NCBI GenBank assembly: GCA_016926205.1
Contig: JAFGPB010000075.1
Location: 1-44,659 of the forward strand
Reading direction: 5' to 3'
Source of the DNA: Bacteroidales bacterium
GTDB lineage: Bacteria > Bacteroidota > Bacteroidia > Bacteroidales > UBA10428
Length of the DNA: 44,659 nt
Positions 9,355 to 16,727 of the stretch are shown here, in pieces; positions within the stretch are counted from its first letter, which is position 1, and every line of letters starts with the position of its first letter. Position numbers and translations under genes: made by a program. Below the pieces are notes generated by a model. That model did not search any database, was not told where the DNA came from, and saw nothing but the letters and a program-made list of their open reading frames with translations.

Positions 9355-9993
9355 TCACGGGGCAAGTCTGTGGATTTCCCAGATATGTCCGATCAGGATA
9401 TATTCAAACCGGTCGTGTAAACGGTTTTCCCTTCCCTGCCAGAACTCAAAAAGATCTGGCTTCAGTATGTATCCACCCCAGTGCCGGGGTCTTTCCAAAG
9501 CCCTTGTCCTGAAGAGCTTTTCATAATCTGTCTGTAAATTCTCCAAGTATTCACGCCCTGGTATACGTTGGCTTTGAGGTGATGCCCATGCGCTGATTTT
9601 TCCGCCCTGGGGCCGGGAGTAAAAATATTCATCGGATTTCTCCTGTAAGGTTTTGCTGATCTTGCCTTCAATTCTCACCTGCCTTTCCAGTCGTGGCCAG
9701 AAAAACAACAGAGCACCCCAAGGATTTTCGTTAATGTGCTTTCCTTTTTTGCTTTCATAATTGGAAAAAAAGACAAATCCTTTTGGGTCCAGTTCTTTTA
9801 ACAAGACCATTCGGGAGGAAGGTCTGCCTATCAATGTGGATGTGGCAAGGCTCATGGCTGTGGGTTCAGGGACTTCATCCTGAACAGCTTCGTCCAGCCA
9901 GCTTTGAAATTGCACGAACGGATTGTGGTCCAGGTTGTCAATATCGAGCCTGGATAGATGATATTCTATTCTTTTATTGGATAATAGTGGCAC
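9355..9993 (-). CDS. pdxH: pyridoxamine 5'-phosphate oxidase
   Basis: FMN-dependent enzyme that oxidises pyridoxine or pyridoxamine 5'-phosphate to pyridoxal 5'-phosphate. At 212 aa it has normal length. It contains the N-terminal helix with DPF-like NPFVQFQSWLDEA, the FMN-binding SSRMVLLKELDPKGFVFFSNY, the RQVRIEGKI strand, SQSQRI-like SPQSQRIPGRE, and the C-terminal FWQGRENRLHDR ending in HRLAP, all diagnostic of PdxH. It starts 28 bases after the yihY stop and is the last gene of the DUF4783-nadC-yihY-pdxH unit, which pairs NAD and PLP biosynthesis. Nothing is odd except the transposase repeat just beyond its 3' end. Confidence 0.95.
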   Translation of the reverse strand: MPLLSNKRIEYHLSRLDIDNLDHNPFVQFQSWLDEAVQDEVPEPTAMSLATSTLIGRPSSRMVLLKELDPKGFVFFSNYESKKGKHINENPWGALLFFWPRLERQVRIEGKISKTLQEKSDEYFYSRPQGGKISAWASPQSQRIPGREYLENLQTDYEKLFRTRALERPRHWGGYILKPDLFEFWQGRENRLHDRFEYILIGHIWEIHRLAP

Positions 9994-10021
9994 AATAATG
10001 ATTCTTAAGTAATATAACAGT

Positions 10022-10969
10022 TCAAATCAGAGCGGGTTCATTCAGCAATCTGAAATGTGCATTGTAAATACTGGCGTTCAGCTCGAATCCCGACAAAAGC
10101 ACAATCGAATTGATGTTCATCCACAGCATGATACCGATCAGCGTACCTATTGAACCGTATAATTCGTTGAAAGGAGCAAAGTGATTTACAAAGTAAGAAA
10201 AAACGATTGATGTTATGATTGAAAAAAAAGTAGCGAAAATGGAACCTGGTGAAAAAAAACTCCATTTGGTCTTTCTGGCCGGAGCCAGATAATATAGAAA
10301 TGAAATTGCAAAAAAGGTCAGAGCAGTGATGATCAGCCACTTACCGGCAATGATCAGAAAATGATTGACATTATATTTGATGAATCCTGACATATAGAGG
10401 TATCCGATACCGACTTTGTTGAAGAACAGTAATATAACTGAAAGAGTTGTCAGGATAAAGAGAATCAGAAAAAGGACGAGAGAAACCAGCCTTCGCTCGA
10501 TCCACGGCCTGGATTCCACAATATGATAGGAAGCGTTAAAGGCTTCAATAATGCCATTCAGGGCTTTTTGCACGAAGAACAACGTGACCAGAAAACCAAA
10601 TATCTGCAAACCGTGACGCACTGTAAAAATGGAATCAAGGATCGATTCCAGCACAATGTATGAATCTTCAGGGATTACATCATATAGTATTTCCATTAGG
10701 TTTTCCTGGAAATTCGCAACAGGCATGTAAGGAATTAGAGTTAAAATAAAAATGATGGCGGGTCCGAGTGCCAGCATAAAGTGAAATGCGATAGAAGTGG
10801 CCCGGATGTTTAAGGCACCCTTGGTGAGTCCTTTGAAAAAGAAGCTGAAAACATCGAATACCTTAACTTTCTTGAACCCTGGAAAGTTGATGCGTTTAAG
10901 GAAATTTAATATTTTAAGGATCCGGTTGCTGGAAATTTTAAAGATAGGTGTGGGTCGGACCGAACTCAT
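10022..10969 (-). CDS. YihY/BrkB family inner-membrane protein
   Basis: Integral membrane protein (315 aa) of the YihY/BrkB family (once misannotated as ribonuclease BN), with about six membrane helices. Family features are the early AISFHFMLALGPAIIFILTLIPY-type helix region, WIERRLVSLVLFLILF in the middle, and the conserved NELYGSIGTLIGIMLWMN near the C-terminus. Its biochemical role is unsettled. The ATG at 10969 gives a 32-base overlap with nadC; no other ATG exists until deep in the protein. Residues 2-6 (SSVRP) are encoded by the third copy of the transposase-linked repeat, so the present start may be an acquired one. Confidence 0.85.
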   Translation of the reverse strand: MSSVRPTPIFKISSNRILKILNFLKRINFPGFKKVKVFDVFSFFFKGLTKGALNIRATSIAFHFMLALGPAIIFILTLIPYMPVANFQENLMEILYDVIPEDSYIVLESILDSIFTVRHGLQIFGFLVTLFFVQKALNGIIEAFNASYHIVESRPWIERRLVSLVLFLILFILTTLSVILLFFNKVGIGYLYMSGFIKYNVNHFLIIAGKWLIITALTFFAISFLYYLAPARKTKWSFFSPGSIFATFFSIITSIVFSYFVNHFAPFNELYGSIGTLIGIMLWMNINSIVLLSGFELNASIYNAHFRLLNEPALI

Positions 10970-11834
10970 CAGGTTTATAATTTAAGGCTTTCAGACTAAG
11001 ATCAAGGCTTTTGAACTTATGTGTAAGGGATCCGATGGAAATGTAATCAACTCCACATGCGGCATAGTTCCTGATGTTCTCAAACTGGATCCCGCCTGAA
11101 GATTCTGTTTCATACTTGCCATTGATCATTTTCACTGCGATGTGGGTATCTTCTACCGAAAAATTATCGAGCATGATCCGGTCAACGTTGCCAATATCCA
11201 AAATGGTTTCAACATCATTCAGATCACGGGCTTCAATTTCTATCCGCAGAGGTTTTCCAAGGTCTTCTATGTATTTTCTTGCTCTTTCAATTGCATTGGG
11301 TATGCTGCCTGCAAAATCAATATGATTATCCTTAATCAGAATCATATCGTACAATCCGAATCTGTGATTTTCACCTCCACCTGCCTTCACCGCTGCTTTT
11401 TCCAACAGGCGCATGCAAGGTGTGGTCTTACGGGTATCCAGAATCCTGGTCTTCATGCCTTCCAGTGCCTTTACATATTGGTTCGTAATCGTTGCGATTC
11501 CACTCATCCGTTGCATAATGTTCAACACCAGCCGTTCGGCTTCCAGCAATGCACGCACTTTTCCTTCAACCACAAAGGCGATATCAGAAGGTTTGACACG
11601 GTCACCATCATTGAAAAAAATATCAATCCTGACACCCGGGTCCAGTTTTCTGAAAATTCTTTTAGCTACGACAACTCCTGCCAGTATGCCGGGTTCTTTG
11701 ATAAGAAGCTGGGCTTTACCCTTTGCGTCTTCAGGAATGCAGGCCATTGAGGTATGGTCGCCGTCTCCTATATCTTCTTTCAGTGCATTATCGATGAATT
11801 CGTCAAAATAGTCAGTCGGCATTTTCCTGTTCAA
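10938..11834 (-). CDS. nadC: nicotinate-nucleotide pyrophosphorylase (carboxylating)
   Basis: Quinolinate phosphoribosyltransferase of de novo NAD synthesis: quinolinate plus PRPP gives nicotinate mononucleotide and CO2. The 298-aa cytosolic enzyme has the signature ERLVLNIMQRMSGIAT, RKTTPCMRLLEKAAVKAGGG with HRFGLYDMILIKDNH, the IEIEA strand and IMLDNF, and the C-terminal ISIGSLTH. After the normal family end (SLDLSLKAL) there is an extra tail of about 14 residues; part of it is encoded by the repeat copy at 10952-10966. It overlaps DUF4783 by 23 bases at its 5' end (11 if Met5 is used) and yihY by 32 at its 3' end. Confidence 0.96.
   Translation of the reverse strand: MNRKMPTDYFDEFIDNALKEDIGDGDHTSMACIPEDAKGKAQLLIKEPGILAGVVVAKRIFRKLDPGVRIDIFFNDGDRVKPSDIAFVVEGKVRALLEAERLVLNIMQRMSGIATITNQYVKALEGMKTRILDTRKTTPCMRLLEKAAVKAGGGENHRFGLYDMILIKDNHIDFAGSIPNAIERARKYIEDLGKPLRIEIEARDLNDVETILDIGNVDRIMLDNFSVEDTHIAVKMINGKYETESSGGIQFENIRNYAACGVDYISIGSLTHKFKSLDLSLKALNYKPDEFGPTHTYL
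10952..10966 (+). repeat. third copy of the transposase-linked repeat
   Basis: GGGTCGGACCGAACT differs by one base from the left transposase repeat over 15 bases. It lies inside the 32-base overlap between the nadC 3' end and the yihY 5' end and is read in two frames. A 15-base match with one mismatch is not expected by chance in 45 kb. Confidence 0.65.
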
Positions 11835-12252
11835 ATCGAAGTTGATGAATCAAAGGTTTTTCGTCTTTCAGCTTGATCAGTAATGTTACCCTGAAGGTCC
11901 CGCTTTTTGTGGAGAGGCTGCCGATGGCATATTGTGATTCTGCAGGACCGCCTTTATGCAGGACTGTGAAATCAATTGGCACATGTTTTGTGAAGAAATC
12001 TCTGACAATCAATTTTGACTGTTGACTGCTGTAAATATCGTCCTGGGCAGAAGGCATGGCAAGTTCCATGCTGGTATTGAAATATTGTGACAGTGTCTCG
12101 GAATTACCGGTCTTTAATGCGTTTACAATACCCTGGGGAAGATCGGCTGTCTGCTTCCCTGCAGATAAGAAAGCAGTGAAGATCAAGGGAAGGATCAGGA
12201 GAGTCATGTTTTTAAAATGGCTTTTTTTCACTGAAAGCTTAAATATACGCAT
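11812..12252 (-). CDS. DUF4783 exported protein
   Basis: Bacteroidota-specific DUF4783 family, a small NTF2-like secreted protein often found next to nadC; its function is unknown. The protein has a basic start and a hydrophobic segment (LLILPLIFTAFLSAG) serving as signal peptide, then the family core with LPQGIVNALKTGNSETLSQYF and a closing IHQLRFEQ. The frame is open to an ATG at 12297, but that ATG would sit at the predicted transcription start below the TATATTTG box at 12302-12309. The ATG at 12252 gives a leader of about 45 bases and a good signal peptide (146 aa). It is first in the nadC-yihY-pdxH unit. Confidence 0.78.
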   Translation of the reverse strand: MRIFKLSVKKSHFKNMTLLILPLIFTAFLSAGKQTADLPQGIVNALKTGNSETLSQYFNTSMELAMPSAQDDIYSSQQSKLIVRDFFTKHVPIDFTVLHKGGPAESQYAIGSLSTKSGTFRVTLLIKLKDEKPLIHQLRFEQENAD

Positions 12253-12301
12253 ATGCAAAATAAAGTTTATTTTTGAATTGGCATGCAGGCAATGCAAAAT
12301 A

Positions 12302-12309
12302 CAAATATA
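12302..12309 (-). promoter_or_regulatory. -7 box for the DUF4783-nadC-yihY-pdxH unit
   Basis: On the minus strand this reads TATATTTG, a full match to TAnnTTTG. No TTTG lies at exactly 19-21 bases upstream. The location helps to set the DUF4783 start at 12252. Confidence 0.4.
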
Positions 12310-12339
12310 ATGATTTAGTTGGATTCACGATAATGGAAC

Positions 12340-12365
12340 AAAATTCAGGCCAAACCCTGAATTTT
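12340..12365. repeat. 10-bp stem, 6-base loop hairpin before rlmH
   Basis: AAAATTCAGG, loop CCAAAC, CCTGAATTTT: a perfect stem that ends 16 bases before the rlmH ATG. It lies between divergent genes, so it is not placed to end an upstream transcript; a regulatory hairpin or protein-binding palindrome is more likely. Confidence 0.5.
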
Positions 12366-12381
12366 ATATGGGTTTTAAATC

Positions 12382-12858
12382 ATGAAGATCTCATTGTATT
12401 ATATCGGGAAAAAAGATCATGACAATAAAATGAGAGCTTATTCAATATTTGAGAAGCGCATAAGACATTATGTTCCGTTTGAAATTCAAGCTCTTGGTAA
12501 GCCGCGTTTGACTGGCAAACAGTCTGCAGACCGGCACAGAGAAGAGGAAGGGAAAATCATCATGAAGGCATTGACAAGTTCTGATCAGGCTGTTCTGCTT
12601 GATGTAAATGGCAGGCAGATGAATTCAGAAGATTTTTCCGGTTTCATACAGCAATCCATGAACCGTGGAATCCGCCACCTTGTTTTCATAATTGGTGGAT
12701 CTTACGGGACTTCAGATGCTGTTTACAATGCTGTGCCGGAAAAGATCTCACTTTCACTGATGACATTTTCCCATGAGCTTTCAAGACTAGTATTTTTGGA
12801 ACAATTGTACCGGGCAATGACCATTCTAAACGGAGAACCATATCATCATATAAAATAA
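12382..12858 (+). CDS. rlmH: 23S rRNA (pseudouridine1915-N3)-methyltransferase
   Basis: SPOUT-fold methyltransferase that modifies pseudouridine 1915 in helix 69 of 23S rRNA, using S-adenosylmethionine. The 158-aa protein has normal length and shows the trefoil-knot features: LLDVNGRQM, FIIGGSYGTS (SAM loop, about residues 102-111), LSLMTFSHELSRLVFLEQLYRA and the invariant C-terminal end YHH. The start ATG is clear and follows a 10-bp hairpin. The large sensor kinase begins 10 bases after the stop, so the two are probably co-transcribed. Confidence 0.96.
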   Translation: MKISLYYIGKKDHDNKMRAYSIFEKRIRHYVPFEIQALGKPRLTGKQSADRHREEEGKIIMKALTSSDQAVLLDVNGRQMNSEDFSGFIQQSMNRGIRHLVFIIGGSYGTSDAVYNAVPEKISLSLMTFSHELSRLVFLEQLYRAMTILNGEPYHHIK

Positions 12859-12868
12859 AAATATCAAA

Positions 12869-15800
12869 TTGCACACAATTCCGGATAAACGGTATTTTGT
12901 CAGGTTTCTTCTGATATTGGCTGCAATCCTTGTGACCTGGATCACCGGTGACTATATTTTTAATAATTACCATTATGGAGCCGGATACCACCGGAAATTG
13001 CAGAAACAGTTGCTCAGAAAGTTTGAGGAAATTGACAGGCATTATGAACTGGTAAAATCCAACAACTGGGAGTTAAGCACCCCGATACCCTCAGACCGGG
13101 GTATTGTAATAATAGCTTACTGCGAGGACAGCCTCGTATATTGGTCGGATAACAGCATAACTTTCAATTCATTCAAGTCAGATGTCCCGGAGCAAAAGCG
13201 GTTCGATTCCATTTCCAACGGCTGGTATGTCATTAAGGCATACAGAAATGATTCCATAAGGACATACGGGTTGTATCTGGTTAAAAATGAGTATCCCTAT
13301 GAGAATGAATTTCTTATGAACAACTTTCACAAAGACCTCAAATTGCCAAGGTCAACCGAATTGCTTACAAAATCCACCGAGGGAACGTATTCTATTCACG
13401 ATTGGGAAGGAATTTATTTATTTTCTGTAAGGTTCGATAAAGATGAACTCAGGTTTGCGCAAATTGAAAAATACTTCTCACCCGTCATGCTTTTCGTATT
13501 CTTCATCTCAATCCTTTTGCTGACAGACAGAATATTAAAAATATTCATAAGGGGAAGGAACAGAAACCTGGCCTTACTTATGTTTCTTTTAATTTTTGTC
13601 ATGATCAGATGGCTCCAGTGCCATTATCGTTTTCCTGCCGACATTTATGAACTTGAGCTTTTCGGTCCGGTACCCTTTGCACACTCATCCTTGCTTCCTT
13701 CACTCGGTGATGTTTTTATCAATGCGATCCTTTTGTTCTATTTTGGTTTGAAGTTTAGCCAGGACTACAAATGCACAGGGAGTTTATATGACTATAAGCA
13801 TGAACAGCCGGTTTATTCAGTGATCTCAGGATTTATTCTGGGGATTGCGTTCGTTTTTATTTATACCCATTATGTACTGTCAAACCTGATTATTCATTCC
13901 ACAATCAGTTTTGAAATATCCAATGTTGCCAGTCTCAATGTATACACTTTCCTGAGTCTGCTGATCATGGCCATGCATTTTGTTACCCTTGTATTTATGT
14001 GTGATAAATTCTTCAGGCTTTGTAAAGATTCATGCAGCATTCAACCCATTCTGGGCATTTTCCTGATCATTTCCGCCTCATTGTTCCTGATATTGCTCCT
14101 GACACCCTATACTTTTGAGCTTTGGTCCTGCATCGCATTTGTCCTTTTGTTTGTAATTATTGCCTTCATCCACTACAAGGGGATTCCTTCCTATAATTAT
14201 ACACAGCTTGTTCTTGTGATTATTTTTTTCTCGGTCTATAGTGTGGTATTCATTTCTTATTACACCAAAGAGAAGACCGGTAATAATATGAAGATCCTGG
14301 CTGAGAAGCTTGCCGAACAACATGATCCGGTAGCAGAATATTTACTGGAAGACATATATGATCAGTTGCTTGAGGATGAGACTTTGTTCAGGTTCTTGTA
14401 TGATCGTAATGTGCCTTATGAAGAAATCACCAATTACCTGCAAAAGAGCTATTTCAACGGTTACTGGAGCAAATACAATCTGATACCGGCAGAATGCAGG
14501 CCTTATGACACTCTGGAGATCGGGATCGGCTCGACAACAAGAAAATACAATTGCTACGAATATTATGACAACCTGATTGAAAACGGCGGCATGAAGCTTG
14601 GTGAAATGGATTTTTACTACTTGGATATTCTTGACGGACAAATCCACTATCTTGGCAAGATTCCCTGGACCAGTCCGGATTCAGAGATTGAAGGTGTATT
14701 CTACCTTGAGCTTGAATCAAGACTGATCGCAGAGGAAGTGGGTTACCCGGAATTGTTACTGGACAAAAAATACCAGGAAACGGGACTGTATCAGGAATAT
14801 TCCTATGCAAAATATTATAGGAATCAGTTGCTGGCGCGTTCCGGAGATTTTCAATACAGCCTGAACCTGAACACTTATGAACTTGACTCTGCGACAACTG
14901 ACAGTCTGCTTTCCTCTCCTGATAATCTTGAATATGTGAAATTCGACGGTTTTGGGCATTATATATATCGATTTGCCAATGAAAATGTGATTATGATCAG
15001 CCAGCCTGTTATAAATTTTTTCGATCAGCTGATCTCATTTTCATATATATTCCTGTTTTACTTTATGCTGGTAATAATATCCATGGGCTTTCGATACTTT
15101 TCAAGATATCGTACAGGTATGTCCCTGAATTTCAAAAACAAGATCCGTCTTGCGATTATATCCATCCTGTTGCTTTCCCTATTAATGGTTGGAGGCGGTA
15201 CGATATATCTGAGTATTGAACAGTATAAAACTACCCGGTACAATAACTTGAGCGAAAAGATTCAATCTGTTTACCTGGAACTTGATAACATGCTGGCCAA
15301 TATGGGTGTATTGGAACCTGACTGGCAGGGATACGGATATGACAACCTGAATCAGTATCTGATCAGCCTGTCAGACGTGTTTTATACCGACATCAACCTG
15401 TATGATCCCGAAGGAAATATGTTGGCCACATCCCGGGCGGAGATCTTTAACCAGGGTATTATTGGAGGGAAAATGGACCCGTTGGCTTATAACAAAATGG
15501 TAATGGAGAAGCAACCTGAATTCATTCACCAGGAAAATATCGGAGCCCTGGAATTTTTATCGGCATACGTTCCTTTTGTAAATACGGAAAACAGTCTTCT
15601 GGCATTTCTCAACCTTCCCTATTTTACCAAGGAGAACGAACAAAGGAATGAAACGACAACACTCATAGTTGCCATGGTCAACGTGTTTGTTTTGTTGCTC
15701 TTACTGACATTTATTGTGACCATATTCATCTCCAATCAGATTGTATTGCCATTGAAGCTCATCCAGCAAAAATTTGGAGAAATCAAGCTAGGCAAAATGA

Positions 15801-16603
15801 GTGAGGAGATTTCATATGAAAAAAGAGATGAGATTGCAGGTTTGGTGAATGAATATAACCGTATGGTTAGGGAGCTGGTTAAAAGTGTGGAAAAGCTTTC
15901 CCGTTCTGAACGGGAAAGCGCCTGGAGGGAAATGGCCAAGCAGATTGCTCATGAGATAAAGAATCCTCTGACTCCCATGAAATTAAGCGTACAGCATTTA
16001 CAGCGTACATGGAAAGACAATAAAGAAAATTTTGATGAATATCTTGAAAAGTTTACAAAAACATTGATTGAACAGATTGATAATCTGTCATTTATTGCAT
16101 CTGAGTTTTCAAATTTTGCCAAAATGCCTAAAGCCAGCAGCACAAACATCAGTCTCGTTAAGGCAATCAGATCTGCTCTTTCGCTGTTTTCAAATACTGA
16201 AAATGTGGATATTGAGTTTCAGCCGGAGAAGGATGATGTGCGGGTTTATGCCGATCAAGAACAGCTTGCCAGAGCATTTATCAACCTGATCAAGAATGCC
16301 ATCCAGGCCATCCCTGAAAACCAGAAAGGCAGGATTGAAATTAAAATGGAAGTGAAGGGCAGTACCGCAATAGTCAGTATTAAAGACAACGGAAAAGGCA
16401 TGTCGGAAGAAATACAACAAAAGCTTTTTACACATAGTTTCACAACCAAATCAAGCGGTATGGGACTGGGTCTGTCCATAACAAAAAATATTATTGAATC
16501 TTTTCAGGGCAATATTACGTTTAAGACAGAAGTCAATGTGGGTACGACATTTATTGTCGAGCTGCCGGTTTACCTGGACGGCAGGGGGGATGATCTGAAA
16601 TAA
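12869..16603 (+). CDS. large NtrY-like membrane sensor histidine kinase
   Basis: Membrane sensor kinase of 1244 aa. By eye it has about 12 membrane helices: one near the N-terminus (12-30), eight between about 200 and 456, two at about 722-777 and one at about 931-955. Two extracytoplasmic regions (about 30-198 and 457-720) and a third (778-930) could sense signals. The C-terminal part has HAMP (about 950-1003), HisKA with His1028 in AHEIKNPLTPMK, and an ATPase domain with Asn1143 in LIKNAIQA, DNGKGM and GMGLGLSIT. The HEIKNPLTPMK box is typical of NtrY-type kinases. The start is TTG at 12869: the frame closes 18 bases upstream and there is no ATG or GTG nearby. No response regulator adjoins, so the partner is unknown. 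Confidence 0.88.
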   Translation: MHTIPDKRYFVRFLLILAAILVTWITGDYIFNNYHYGAGYHRKLQKQLLRKFEEIDRHYELVKSNNWELSTPIPSDRGIVIIAYCEDSLVYWSDNSITFNSFKSDVPEQKRFDSISNGWYVIKAYRNDSIRTYGLYLVKNEYPYENEFLMNNFHKDLKLPRSTELLTKSTEGTYSIHDWEGIYLFSVRFDKDELRFAQIEKYFSPVMLFVFFISILLLTDRILKIFIRGRNRNLALLMFLLIFVMIRWLQCHYRFPADIYELELFGPVPFAHSSLLPSLGDVFINAILLFYFGLKFSQDYKCTGSLYDYKHEQPVYSVISGFILGIAFVFIYTHYVLSNLIIHSTISFEISNVASLNVYTFLSLLIMAMHFVTLVFMCDKFFRLCKDSCSIQPILGIFLIISASLFLILLLTPYTFELWSCIAFVLLFVIIAFIHYKGIPSYNYTQLVLVIIFFSVYSVVFISYYTKEKTGNNMKILAEKLAEQHDPVAEYLLEDIYDQLLEDETLFRFLYDRNVPYEEITNYLQKSYFNGYWSKYNLIPAECRPYDTLEIGIGSTTRKYNCYEYYDNLIENGGMKLGEMDFYYLDILDGQIHYLGKIPWTSPDSEIEGVFYLELESRLIAEEVGYPELLLDKKYQETGLYQEYSYAKYYRNQLLARSGDFQYSLNLNTYELDSATTDSLLSSPDNLEYVKFDGFGHYIYRFANENVIMISQPVINFFDQLISFSYIFLFYFMLVIISMGFRYFSRYRTGMSLNFKNKIRLAIISILLLSLLMVGGGTIYLSIEQYKTTRYNNLSEKIQSVYLELDNMLANMGVLEPDWQGYGYDNLNQYLISLSDVFYTDINLYDPEGNMLATSRAEIFNQGIIGGKMDPLAYNKMVMEKQPEFIHQENIGALEFLSAYVPFVNTENSLLAFLNLPYFTKENEQRNETTTLIVAMVNVFVLLLLLTFIVTIFISNQIVLPLKLIQQKFGEIKLGKMSEEISYEKRDEIAGLVNEYNRMVRELVKSVEKLSRSERESAWREMAKQIAHEIKNPLTPMKLSVQHLQRTWKDNKENFDEYLEKFTKTLIEQIDNLSFIASEFSNFAKMPKASSTNISLVKAIRSALSLFSNTENVDIEFQPEKDDVRVYADQEQLARAFINLIKNAIQAIPENQKGRIEIKMEVKGSTAIVSIKDNGKGMSEEIQQKLFTHSFTTKSSGMGLGLSITKNIIESFQGNITFKTEVNVGTTFIVELPVYLDGRGDDLK

Positions 16604-16727
16604 AACTTTGTACGTCTTTATGGCCCTTTTTACCGGGCAGGTGAATCCTTTATGAAATATGTCAAAAGGCAGAAAATAGATTTTAGGAATGGCGAGTTTT
16701 AGATGCCATGTTAATATTTTTTCATGA

